This document shows positions 51,145 through 59,226 of a stretch of DNA of 64,000 nucleotides, in pieces; the stretch's first letter is position 1; each line of letters begins with the position of its first letter. Position numbers and translations under genes: made by a program. Where the stretch lies: assembly GCF_024170405.1 (NCBI RefSeq), contig NZ_JALJYC010000015.1:3803-67802 (forward strand). The letters are read 5' to 3'. Below the pieces are notes generated by a model. The model was given only the letters and a program-made list of their open reading frames with translations, was not told where the DNA came from and made no database searches. The stretch is from Neisseria perflava. Its GTDB lineage: Bacteria > Pseudomonadota > Gammaproteobacteria > Burkholderiales > Neisseriaceae.

Positions 51145-52959
51145 TCAGACGGCCTTTGCCATATCAGATAACGGCTGCCACAGTTTGCCTAAATACTCCG
51201 CCGACGGGCTGACGCTGCCGTCGTCTTCATAGCGCGTCACACCGGCGATGTGCCGCGCGGCGGCGTAGCCGAAGGTTAGCGCCGGGCCGATGTTGATGCC
51301 GCCACAGGGGTAATTGCCGCCGAAGACGGATTTTTGATCGAGGCCGACGGCATACAGGCCGTCTGAAACGCTGCCGTCTTGCCGCAAGACGCGGGAAAAA
51401 GCGTCCACCGCGATACCGGCAAACGTGCCGAACGAGCCGACCTGTACTTTGACTGCGTAATACGGCCCTTTGCCCAAAGGCGCGAGCGAGGGGTTGGGAT
51501 AACCGGTGGAGGCATCGCCGCCGTAGCGGTTAAACGGGGTATCGCCGCGCCCGAAATCGGTGTCTTTGCCCTGTTTGGCCATTCGGTTAAACTCGGCCAC
51601 AGTCGTCATCAGGCCGACGGAATCAATGCCGCATTTTTCCGCCAATTCATCCAGCGTATCGGCTTCTTCGATACAGTGCAGATACTTGGTGTAGATGGCC
51701 AGCGGAATCGGGCGCGGCTTGGCAAAGCCGAACATATAGCTGCGCACGGCACGTTTGTCGCCAATCAGCCAAGACTCCACCGCTTCGCCCTCGGGCACGG
51801 CTTGCAGCATACCCGTTACATAGTCGTAATAGCCGTTGGCCTCGTTGACAAAACGCTTGCCGTTTTTCAACACGCCGATAATACCGGGCTTGGCGCGGTC
51901 GGCGATGTGCGGAAACACGCCTTCGCTGCCGTCTTTAAATTTGACGACAGACACCGGACACCACGCGGCAGGCGAGCGGCCGCGCTCGTCCAGATAACCG
52001 CCTGCACTTTCGGCCAAAGCCAAACCCGCGCCGTCGGCTTCGTCGGGCACGAGCGTCCAATGCTGCCTTCCGTCGGGGTTGCGCGGGAAATTTTTGCGCC
52101 GTTCGGTATTGGCCGGATAGCCGCCCGTTGCCAAAATCACACCCTTAGCCGCTTCCACGCGCACCACGCCTTGCGGCGTATCCAGATACGCGCCGACGGT
52201 TTTGCCGTGCTCGTCCTCTATCAGCGCCTTCACCGCCGTATTCACTTCAATCCTCACGCCTTTTTCGTCCGCCGCCTGCACCAGACGCGCAATCAATGCC
52301 AGGCCGTTGACCATCTGCATATTGCGTTTATAGACGATTTTGTCCCAAACATGAATCGCAAAGCGGCGGGCGGCATAGGCAAAACTCTGCGGCTTTTTCA
52401 TGGCATTGAGAAAATGCCCCAAATCCGACCCGGCCATAATGCCCATGCCCCAAAATGCGGTCATTTTGTATTGGTCGGGCAGGATGTTGAGCAGGTGCTG
52501 CGGCAGAGATTTGGCGTAAAACGGCGTGGCGGCAACGGAGCGGTGTCCCGTGCCCGCGCCCGGCAGATTGCCGTAGATATCGCAGATTTTCGTACCCGGG
52601 GTAAATTTCAGCGGGGTCAGTTTTTCAAAAAAGCCCACCATATGCGGCGCGTTTTCCAAAAACATTTCCACCCGTTCGGCATCGTAATTTTGCGCACCGA
52701 TGACGGCTTGCAGATACGCACGGAAATCATCGCGGGGCTCGTTTACGCCGTCGGCTTTGGCCAGCGGATTACCCGGTGTCCATGCCCAACCGCCCGAACG
52801 TGCGGTTGCACCGCCGCAGGTGGCCGCGCGTTCGGCCACAATTACCTTTAAACCATGATGGGCGGCTGTCACCGCTGCCGCCAAACCGCCGGCACCGCTG
52901 CCGGCCACCAATACGTCGCACTGCCACACGGCAACAGGATTAGGGGTTTGGTTCTGCAT
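51145..52959 (-). CDS. FAD-dependent dehydrogenase, 3-ketosteroid-Delta1-dehydrogenase-like (flavoprotein 2)
   Basis: A 604-residue FAD protein related to flavoprotein 1. Start at ATG 52959 (MQNQTPNPVAVW); the upstream reading lacks family similarity. FAD motif VLVAGSGAGGLAAA (residues 17-30), signature TCGGATARSGGWAWTPG, and C-terminus GLYAVGLDQKSVFGGNYPCGGINIGPALTFGYAAARH. YPCGG keeps the Tyr and final Gly of the ketosteroid-dehydrogenase YPGPG motif. About 40 residues longer than flavoprotein 1, with an extra C-terminal tail. First gene of the minus-strand arm, divergent from the transporter. Inferred role: desaturation or oxidation of an alicyclic keto-acid on the way to an aromatic ring. 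Confidence 0.75.
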   Translation of the reverse strand: MQNQTPNPVAVWQCDVLVAGSGAGGLAAAVTAAHHGLKVIVAERAATCGGATARSGGWAWTPGNPLAKADGVNEPRDDFRAYLQAVIGAQNYDAERVEMFLENAPHMVGFFEKLTPLKFTPGTKICDIYGNLPGAGTGHRSVAATPFYAKSLPQHLLNILPDQYKMTAFWGMGIMAGSDLGHFLNAMKKPQSFAYAARRFAIHVWDKIVYKRNMQMVNGLALIARLVQAADEKGVRIEVNTAVKALIEDEHGKTVGAYLDTPQGVVRVEAAKGVILATGGYPANTERRKNFPRNPDGRQHWTLVPDEADGAGLALAESAGGYLDERGRSPAAWCPVSVVKFKDGSEGVFPHIADRAKPGIIGVLKNGKRFVNEANGYYDYVTGMLQAVPEGEAVESWLIGDKRAVRSYMFGFAKPRPIPLAIYTKYLHCIEEADTLDELAEKCGIDSVGLMTTVAEFNRMAKQGKDTDFGRGDTPFNRYGGDASTGYPNPSLAPLGKGPYYAVKVQVGSFGTFAGIAVDAFSRVLRQDGSVSDGLYAVGLDQKSVFGGNYPCGGINIGPALTFGYAAARHIAGVTRYEDDGSVSPSAEYLGKLWQPLSDMAKAV

Positions 52960-53241
52960 GGGACTGCCTTTTTTGTAGGATGATGTAGTTTGCGCTATTT
53001 TAGAACAGCAGCCTGAAAGTACCATAGTGTTTTTGCTATAACTCCTATACTTTATCAAAGCATAAAACGGCGTAAGGCCGTCTGAATTTACCTTACTTAT
53101 CTCTTCAGACGGCCTTACCTATTCATTTTTGGCATAACTGTTAGTCAAAACAAACGCTGTTTCTTTACACACCCATACAGAATAATCATCAACATCAAAA
53201 CAAATCATTGGGTTTCCAATCACTACAAAGGAGGCTTTATC
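52960..53241. promoter_or_regulatory. Divergent control region of the aromatic-degradation cluster
   Basis: 282 bp between flavoprotein 2 (minus) and the transporter (plus). It holds a DUS inverted pair (53075-53115), AT-rich stretches on both sides and a small palindrome ATTGGGTTTCCAAT (53207-53220) just upstream of the transporter ribosome site. No regulator gene is encoded next to it. Specific promoter hexamers are not clear. Confidence 0.55.
53075..53115. terminator. DUS inverted pair in the divergent region
   Basis: AGGCCGTCTGAA (53075-53086) pairs with TTCAGACGGCCT (53104-53115), stem extended by GTAAGG/CCTTAC. Between two divergent starts it may insulate the promoters or affect the plus-strand leader. 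Confidence 0.6.
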
Positions 53242-54576
53242 ATGCAGACCGCCGGCCGTACCCTGAACGTACAGGACTTTCTCAATCAAAACCGATTCTC
53301 CCCATACCAATGGCTGATCTTCGCCATCTGCTTTCTGATTGCCTTTTTCGACGGCATGGACACCGCCGCCATCGGCTACATCGCCCCCAGCCTGCTGGAC
53401 GACTGGGGTCTGGAAAAGAAACAGCTCGCTCCGGTCTTGAGCGCCGCACTGTTCGGTCTGGCCATCGGTGCGGTATCGTTCGGCCCGGTGGCCGACAAAA
53501 TCGGCCGCAAAGTGGTGCTGACCTTTTCCGGGATTCTGTTTTCCGCCACCTGCGTGGCTTCCGCCTTTACCGAAAACCTGATGCAGATGACCGTTTTGCG
53601 CTTTATTACCGGTTTGGGTTTGGGTGCCGCCATGCCCAATGCAGTCACGCTGCTGGCCGAATATTGCCCCGACAAAAAGCGTTCGCTGATTGTCAACACC
53701 ATGTATTGCGGTTTTCCTGTCGGCGCGGCAGCGGGCGGTTTTTTCGCCTCGTGGCTGATTCCCGCCTACGGCTGGCGCACCGCGCTGATGTGGTGCGGCC
53801 TGCTGCCGCTGATTTTGGGTTTTTTCATGATTTTTCTGCTGCCGCGTTCCGCCGCCTATATGGTGGTGAAAAAATATCCGCAGGAACGCATCCGCAAAAT
53901 CCTCAACCGCATTAATCCGCGTGCAGACCTGAGCCGTACCGAATTTGTCGTCACCGAGAAAAAAGCCGCTGATAGCGCCGCCAACCCGATGGCCTTGGTA
54001 TTGGGCAAAGAGCTGCGCGCCGGTTCGATTCTGCTGTGGATCTGCTATTTTATGGGGCTGATTATTTTCTACGCCATGATCAACTGGATGCCGGTATTGT
54101 TTAAAGAAGCCAATATGCCGCCGACACTCGGCCCGAAAATCGCAGGTCTGTTTGCGCTGGGCGGTTTGGGCGCGATTGCCAGCGGCTGGCTGATGAGCCG
54201 CTACAACGGCAACAAGCTGATTGCATTGATTTCGTTTTTAACCGCCGTGTCGGTGGCCTTTATCGGCTGGTCGCTGGGACACAGCTTATGGATGCTGATT
54301 TTTGTGGTGCTGTTTGCCGGCATTATGCAAAACACCGCGCAAACCTCCCTGCCGGCGCTGGCGGCGCAGTTTTATCCCACTGCCTGCCGCACCACCGGCG
54401 TATCGTGGATGCTCGGCATCGGCCGCATGGGGGCGATTGCGGGGACCTTCCTTACCGGCCAGCTCTTGGCGTGGAAGTTGGATTTCGTCACCATTTTTGT
54501 GATTTTAGCCATCCCGTCCCTGATTCTGACCGTCTGCCTGCTGATTAAACAGAAGATTTACGACGGCGCGTATTAA
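53242..54576 (+). CDS. MFS transporter, aromatic acid:H+ symporter (AAHS) type
   Basis: A 444-residue, 12-segment major facilitator. The AAHS signature is clear: FFDGMDTAAIGYIAPSLLDDWGL in segment 1 (the D-G-x-D motif found in PcaK and related carriers), GPVADKIGRKVVLT between segments 2 and 3, and the repeat ALGGLGAIASGWLMSRYNGNKLIALIS. Carriers of this family import protocatechuate, 4-hydroxybenzoate, shikimate or quinate. AAAGGAGG lies before the ATG. First gene of the plus-strand arm, followed by 258 bp with DUS sequences and then ligJ. The exact substrate is not visible from sequence. Confidence 0.9.
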   Translation: MQTAGRTLNVQDFLNQNRFSPYQWLIFAICFLIAFFDGMDTAAIGYIAPSLLDDWGLEKKQLAPVLSAALFGLAIGAVSFGPVADKIGRKVVLTFSGILFSATCVASAFTENLMQMTVLRFITGLGLGAAMPNAVTLLAEYCPDKKRSLIVNTMYCGFPVGAAAGGFFASWLIPAYGWRTALMWCGLLPLILGFFMIFLLPRSAAYMVVKKYPQERIRKILNRINPRADLSRTEFVVTEKKAADSAANPMALVLGKELRAGSILLWICYFMGLIIFYAMINWMPVLFKEANMPPTLGPKIAGLFALGGLGAIASGWLMSRYNGNKLIALISFLTAVSVAFIGWSLGHSLWMLIFVVLFAGIMQNTAQTSLPALAAQFYPTACRTTGVSWMLGIGRMGAIAGTFLTGQLLAWKLDFVTIFVILAIPSLILTVCLLIKQKIYDGAY

Positions 54577-54834
54577 TATCAAGAAACAGGTATTTACTTT
54601 CCTGCTGCATGCCGCTTTTTCAGACGGCCTGATGACAAAGGCCATCTGAAACACCGTATCTTCGCAACGACCGGCAAGCTATTTATTTCCGTTATAGCTT
54701 CTAGTAACAAACCGCTCTGTATCAAATGCAGTAAAACCCGTCATAATCGACTACACACAGTTACACCCGACCGCACACTGTTTTTCAGACGGCAGACCGT
54801 CTGGAAACCAACCACTCATAAACAGGAGAAACCC
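54577..54834. other. 258-bp spacer between transporter and ligJ
   Basis: Contains TTCAGACGGCCT (54619-54630) and a one-mismatch DUS AGGCCATCTGAA (54639-54650), then AT-rich sequence and another partial DUS near 54783. A second promoter for ligJKIABC could lie here. No gene seen. Confidence 0.5.
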
Positions 54835-55866
54835 ATGAGCCTGATTATCGACTGCCACGGCCACTACACTACCGCCCCGCCTTCTCTGGAAGCCTGGCGC
54901 AACAAACAGATCGCCGCCATCGGCAACCCTTCGCAGATGCCCAAAGCCTCCGAACTGAAAATCAGCGACGACGAATTGTGCGAAACCATCGAAAAAAACC
55001 AGCTGCGCCTGATGAAAGAGCGCGGTGCGGACATGACCCTGTTTTCCCCCCGCGCCAGCTTTATGGCGCACCATATCGGCGATTTTCAAGTATCGTCCGC
55101 CTGGGCGGCGATTTGCAACGAATTGTGCTACCGCGTGTCGCAGCTGTTTCCCAACCATTTCGTCCCCGTCGCTATGCTGCCGCAAAGCCCGGGCGTGGCG
55201 GTGGAAACCTGTATCGCCGAGCTGGAGCGCTGCGTCAACGAATACAGCAACGTCGGCATCAACCTCAATCCCGACCCCAGCGGCGGCCATTGGACTTCGC
55301 CGCCGCTGACCGACAAATACTGGTATCCGATTTACGAAAAAATGGTGGAATACGACATTCCCGCCATGATTCACGTTTCTACTTCGTGCAACAGCTGCTT
55401 CCACACCACCGGCGCGCATTACCTCAATGCCGACACCACCGCTTTTATGCAGCTTTTGCAAGGCGATTTGTTTAAAGACTTCCCCACCCTGCGCTTTTTG
55501 ATTCCGCATGGCGGCGGCGCGGTACCCTACCACTGGGGACGTTTCCGCGGCTTGGCGATGGTGCTGAAAAAGCCCGAATTGGAAGAGCATTTGTTGAACA
55601 ACATCTTCTTCGATACCTGCGTTTACCACCAGCCCGGCATTGATTTGCTGCTGGACGTGGTTCCGAACAAAAACATCTTGTTCGCCTCCGAAATGATCGG
55701 CGCGGTACGCGACATCGACCCGCGCACCGGCTTCTATTTCGACGACACCAAGCGCTATATCGAAGCGGCGGATATTACCGCCGAAGAGCGTCACCAAATT
55801 TACGAGGGCAACGCCCGCCGCGTGTTCCCGCGCCTTGATGCGCTGTTGAAATCAAAAGGAAAATAA
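54835..55866 (+). CDS. ligJ: 4-oxalomesaconate hydratase (amidohydrolase type)
   Basis: A 343-residue amidohydrolase-superfamily enzyme of the LigJ type. The metal motif HGH (H8, H10 in DCHGHYTTAP) starts the barrel, later ligands lie in IHVSTSCN and IPHGGGAVPYHWGR, and the C-terminus has the family stretch NILFASEMIGAVRDIDPRTGFYFDD. It hydrates 4-oxalomesaconate to 4-carboxy-4-hydroxy-2-oxoadipate in protocatechuate 4,5-cleavage and gallate degradation. This is the LigJ form, not the unrelated GalB form. Strong ribosome site ACAGGAGAAACC; ends 2 bp before ligK. Confidence 0.9.
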   Translation: MSLIIDCHGHYTTAPPSLEAWRNKQIAAIGNPSQMPKASELKISDDELCETIEKNQLRLMKERGADMTLFSPRASFMAHHIGDFQVSSAWAAICNELCYRVSQLFPNHFVPVAMLPQSPGVAVETCIAELERCVNEYSNVGINLNPDPSGGHWTSPPLTDKYWYPIYEKMVEYDIPAMIHVSTSCNSCFHTTGAHYLNADTTAFMQLLQGDLFKDFPTLRFLIPHGGGAVPYHWGRFRGLAMVLKKPELEEHLLNNIFFDTCVYHQPGIDLLLDVVPNKNILFASEMIGAVRDIDPRTGFYFDDTKRYIEAADITAEERHQIYEGNARRVFPRLDALLKSKGK

Positions 55867-55868
55867 TC

Positions 55869-56567
55869 ATGACCGACGTATTGCCCAACCAATTAGGCGT
55901 TGTCAAACGCAACATCAAGCGCGCCGATCCCGCCGCCGTGGAAAAACTCTCCCGCTTCGGCGTCGCCACCATCCACGAAGCAATGGGGCGCACCGGCCTG
56001 ATGAAACCCTATATGCGCCCGATTTACAAAGGCGCGAAAATCTGCGGCACCGCCGTTACCATCCTGCTGCAACCGGGCGACAACTGGATGATGTTTGTCG
56101 GCGCCGAGCAGCTGCGCCCGGGCGATGTGGCCGTGGCCGCTTGTACCACCGAAAATGCCGACGGCTTCTTCGGCGACCTGTTGGCAACTTCCTATATGGC
56201 TCAAGGCTGCAAAGGGCTGATTATCGACGGCGGCGTGCGCGATACGGAAGACTTGGAAGCGATGGGTTTCCCCGTGTTTTCCAAAGCCATCCACGCCAAA
56301 GGCACGATTAAAGCCACGCCGGGTTCGGTCAACGTACCCGTGGTCTGCGCCGGTGCGCTGGTCAATCCGGGCGATGTGATTATTGCCGACAACGATGGCG
56401 TGGTGGTCGTGCCCGCCGAGCGTGCGCAGGAAGTGGCCGACAAAGCCGAAGCGCGCGAAGCCAACGAAGCCGACAAACGCGAAATCTTCGCCAGCGGCGT
56501 ATTGGGCTTGGACTACTACAAAATGCGCGAAGGCTTGGAAAAAGCCGGTTTGAAATATATTGATTAA
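55869..56567 (+). CDS. ligK: 4-carboxy-4-hydroxy-2-oxoadipate aldolase
   Basis: A 232-residue RraA-like class II aldolase (LigK/ProA/GalC type) that splits 4-carboxy-4-hydroxy-2-oxoadipate into pyruvate and oxaloacetate and can also decarboxylate oxaloacetate. The catalytic/metal motif is IIDGGVRDTEDLEAMGFPVF with Arg124 and Asp125, and the other site residues appear in GDLLATSYMAQG. The start NQLGVVKRNIKRADPAAVEKLSRFGVATIHEAMGR matches the aldolase and not RraA. Overlaps the ligJ reading unit closely (2 bp apart), so co-translated. Confidence 0.93.
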   Translation: MTDVLPNQLGVVKRNIKRADPAAVEKLSRFGVATIHEAMGRTGLMKPYMRPIYKGAKICGTAVTILLQPGDNWMMFVGAEQLRPGDVAVAACTTENADGFFGDLLATSYMAQGCKGLIIDGGVRDTEDLEAMGFPVFSKAIHAKGTIKATPGSVNVPVVCAGALVNPGDVIIADNDGVVVVPAERAQEVADKAEAREANEADKREIFASGVLGLDYYKMREGLEKAGLKYID

Positions 56568-56574
56568 AACCAAA

Positions 56575-56617
56575 TTCAGACGGCCTTATGCGGATACGGT
56601 TATAAAGGCCGTCTGAA
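56575..56617. repeat. Outward-facing DUS pair between ligK and ligI
   Basis: TTCAGACGGCCT (56575-56586) and AGGCCGTCTGAA (56606-56617) could fold but have no T-run after them, so ligK-ligI readthrough is expected. Confidence 0.6.
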
Positions 56618-56651
56618 AAATAAACATCAAGCCCCATACAAGGAGCGATTT

Positions 56652-57575
56652 ATGAGCAACTTTGAAAAAACACCCGGCTGGTTGGGTTTTTATCCCAATC
56701 CGTCCAAACCGAAATTACAGCTGCCGCAGGGCGCGGTGGATGCACACTGCCATGTGTTCGGCCCGGGCGATAAATTCCCCTATGCGCCCGAGCGCAAATA
56801 CACGCCGTGCGATGCGTCGAAAGAGCAGCTGTTTGCCCTGCGCGACCATTTGGGCTTCTCGCGCAATGTGATTGTGCAGGCCACCTGCCACGGTGCAGAC
56901 AACCGCGCTTTGGTGGATGCGCTGCAAACCGCAGGCGATTTGGCGCGCGGTGTGGCGGCGGTGCGCCGCGATGTAACGCCGGAAGAGCTGTATGATTTGC
57001 ACATGGCAGGTGTGCGCGGCGTGCGTTTCAATTTTGTGAAGCGTTTGATGGACTTTACGCCCAAAGAAGAGCTCTTGGAAATCGCCGCCAAAATCGCGCC
57101 AATGGGCTGGCATGTGGTGGTGTATTTTGAAGCGGCCGATTTGCCGGAATTGTGGGATTTCTTTACCAACCTGCCGACGATTGTGGTGGTCGATCACATG
57201 GGTCGCCCCGATGTCACCAAACCGGTGGACGGCGAAGAATTCGACCTGTTTGTGAAGCTGATGGAAGAGCATCCGAATGTATGGAGCAAACTCTCCTGCC
57301 CCGAGCGCTTAAGCGTGACCGGCCCGAACGCCTTAAACGGCGAGCAACACAGCTATACCGATGTCGTGCCGTTTGCGCGTAAGCTGATGGAAAAATTCCC
57401 CGACCGCGTCTTGTTCGGCACCGATTGGCCGCACCCGAATCTGAAAGACCATATGCCGGACGACGGTTTGTTGGTAGACTATCTGGCGCAGGTTGCCGTC
57501 ACGCCTGAAGAGCAGTATCAGATTCTGGTCGATAACCCGATGCGCCTGTATTGGCCGGAAACATACGGCAAATAA
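56652..57575 (+). CDS. ligI: 2-pyrone-4,6-dicarboxylate lactonase
   Basis: A 307-residue amidohydrolase-superfamily enzyme that opens 2-pyrone-4,6-dicarboxylate to 4-oxalomesaconate. Start motif VDAHCHVFGPGDKFPYAPERKYTPCDAS with H32 and H34; the catalytic Asp lies near residue 258 in LFGTDWPHPN, as in SYK-6 LigI. GVRFNFVKRL and VDHMGRPDVTK are family stretches. Ribosome site AAGGAGCG. Slightly longer than SYK-6 LigI. Confidence 0.94.
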   Translation: MSNFEKTPGWLGFYPNPSKPKLQLPQGAVDAHCHVFGPGDKFPYAPERKYTPCDASKEQLFALRDHLGFSRNVIVQATCHGADNRALVDALQTAGDLARGVAAVRRDVTPEELYDLHMAGVRGVRFNFVKRLMDFTPKEELLEIAAKIAPMGWHVVVYFEAADLPELWDFFTNLPTIVVVDHMGRPDVTKPVDGEEFDLFVKLMEEHPNVWSKLSCPERLSVTGPNALNGEQHSYTDVVPFARKLMEKFPDRVLFGTDWPHPNLKDHMPDDGLLVDYLAQVAVTPEEQYQILVDNPMRLYWPETYGK

Positions 57576-57585
57576 CAACTTTCTT

Positions 57586-57620
57586 TTCAGACGGCCTTTC
57601 ATGTCACAAGGCCGTCTGAA
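57586..57620. repeat. Outward-facing DUS pair between ligI and ligA
   Basis: TTCAGACGGCCT (57586-57597) and AGGCCGTCTGAA (57609-57620), without a U-tract; 25 bp upstream of ligA. Confidence 0.6.
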
Positions 57621-57644
57621 AAATACTGACAAAGGAGCAACATC

Positions 57645-58043
57645 ATGGCTTTAGAAAAACCTTATCATGACATTCCCGGCACCCGCATTTTCGATTCCGA
57701 ACGCGCCAGCCAGGGCTATCACCTCAACCAGTTCTGCATGTCGCTGATGAAGGCGGAAAACCGCGAGCGCTTCAAAGCCGACCAACGCGCCTATATGGAC
57801 GAATGGCCGATGACCGAAGAGCAGAAAGACGCGGTGATTGCGCGTGATCTCAACCGCTTGATGGATTTGGGCGGCAATATTTATGTATTGGCGAAAATCG
57901 GCGCCACCGACGGTCTGACCTTCCAGCAGATGGCGGGCAGCATGACCGGCATGAGCGAGCAGGAATACCGCGATATGATGATTAATGGCGGCCGCAGCAT
58001 CGAAGGCAACCGCTACGCCCACGAACAAGAAAACAAAAAATAA
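57645..58043 (+). CDS. ligA: Protocatechuate 4,5-dioxygenase, alpha subunit
   Basis: A 132-residue small subunit of the extradiol dioxygenase LigAB. The sequence PGTRIFDSERASQGYHLNQFCMSLMKAENRERFKADQRAYMDEWPMTEEQKDAVIARDLNRLMDLGGNIYVLAKIGATDGLTFQQMAGSMTGMSEQEYRDMMINGGRS matches the LigA domain. It forms part of the substrate pocket lid with LigB. Ribosome site AAAGGAGC; ligB follows 31 bp after the stop. Confidence 0.95.
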   Translation: MALEKPYHDIPGTRIFDSERASQGYHLNQFCMSLMKAENRERFKADQRAYMDEWPMTEEQKDAVIARDLNRLMDLGGNIYVLAKIGATDGLTFQQMAGSMTGMSEQEYRDMMINGGRSIEGNRYAHEQENKK

Positions 58044-58074
58044 GCCGTCAGGCCGTCTGAAAAGGAAAAAAATC

Positions 58075-58929
58075 ATGGCAAAAATCACCGCTAGCGTTTA
58101 CACCTCCCACATCCCGGCCGTCGGCGTGGCTTGGGACTTGAAAAAACACGGCGAAGACTACTGGAAACCCGTGTTTGCCGGTTACGAATACAGCAAAGAG
58201 TGGCAGAAAGCCAACAATCCCGACGTGATTATTTTGGTGTATAACGACCACACCAACAATTTCGGCTTCGACCTGATTCCGACTTTCGCCTTGGGCATGA
58301 ACCACGAGTTCAAACCCAGCGACGAAGGCTGGGGGCCGCGCCCTGTGCCGAATGTGATCGGCGACCAAAAATTCGCTTCCCACTTGGCGCACTCGGTTAT
58401 TGAGCAGGGTTTCGACCTGACTTTGTGCTACGAAATGGAAGTCGATCACGGCCTAACCGTGCCGATGACCGTGATGTTCGGCGATGTGGAAAAATGGCCG
58501 GTCAAAGTGATTCCGCTGCATGTCAACGTGGTGCAATACCCCGTGCCGAGCGGCCAGCGCTGCTACGACCTCGGCCGCGCCATCCGCAAAGCGGTGGAAA
58601 GCTACGACGAAGACATCAATGTGCACATCTGGGGCACGGGCGGCATGAGCCACCAGCTGCAAGGCCCGCGCGCCGGTCTGATTAACAAAGAATGGGACAA
58701 CCAATTCTTAGATGATTTGATTGCCGACCCGAAAGAACTGGCGAAAAAACCGCATGTAGAATACGTACGCGAAGCCGGTTCGGAGGGTATCGAATTGGTG
58801 ATGTGGCTGATTGCCCGCGCCGCCATGTGCGAGGAAGGCGAAGAGCCGGTGGTGAAACACCGTTTCTACCATGTGCCCGCCTCCAATACCGCCGTCGGCC
58901 ATCTGATTTTGGAAGCGCCGAAGAAGTAA
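58075..58929 (+). CDS. ligB: Protocatechuate 4,5-dioxygenase, beta (catalytic) subunit
   Basis: A 284-residue class III extradiol ring-cleavage subunit. Fe(II) ligands are H12 (TSHIPAVGVAW), H59 (VYNDHTNNF) and E240 (GSEGIELVMW); the catalytic His is H193 (GGMSHQLQGPR). These align with H12, H61, E242 and H195 of SYK-6 LigB with a constant shift of two residues after the first. It opens protocatechuate between C4 and C5 to 4-carboxy-2-hydroxymuconate semialdehyde. The active-site set is complete, so the enzyme should be functional. ATG 58075 preceded by AAAAGGAAAA. Confidence 0.96.
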   Translation: MAKITASVYTSHIPAVGVAWDLKKHGEDYWKPVFAGYEYSKEWQKANNPDVIILVYNDHTNNFGFDLIPTFALGMNHEFKPSDEGWGPRPVPNVIGDQKFASHLAHSVIEQGFDLTLCYEMEVDHGLTVPMTVMFGDVEKWPVKVIPLHVNVVQYPVPSGQRCYDLGRAIRKAVESYDEDINVHIWGTGGMSHQLQGPRAGLINKEWDNQFLDDLIADPKELAKKPHVEYVREAGSEGIELVMWLIARAAMCEEGEEPVVKHRFYHVPASNTAVGHLILEAPKK

Positions 58930-59092
58930 GAACCTGTATTCATAAGATTGATAGATGGATTTTTGTTGGATAATCATACGAATACAAGGCGGATTTTTGC
59001 GCCAATAGTGGGCTATTGGCGTAAAAGTCCAACGCAGTAGGCGTGTGATTAGGCAATAAAAAGCCGCTATCAAGATTGTGAATACAGGTTCT
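58929..59092. mobile_element. 164-bp MITE-like element between ligB and ligC
   Basis: Perfect 14-bp ends AGAACCTGTATTCA facing TGAATACAGGTTCT, and similarity continuing inward (the AAGATTGATAG region against TCTTGATAG read from the right end). Interior has a 9-bp inverted pair around GGGCTATTGGCG/CGCCAATAGTGGG-like sequence. No coding capacity. The left end overlaps the ligB stop by one base. Confidence 0.75.
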
Positions 59093-59226
59093 AAAGGCCG
59101 TCTGAAAAACGCATAATGCGTAGGGTGTGGCGCAAGCTACGCACGCGTTTTCCTAATATCAGAATCCGCATGTGTATCCCGCACCCCTATTCCATACATT
59201 TAAAAAACCAAACACAAGGAATCCCC

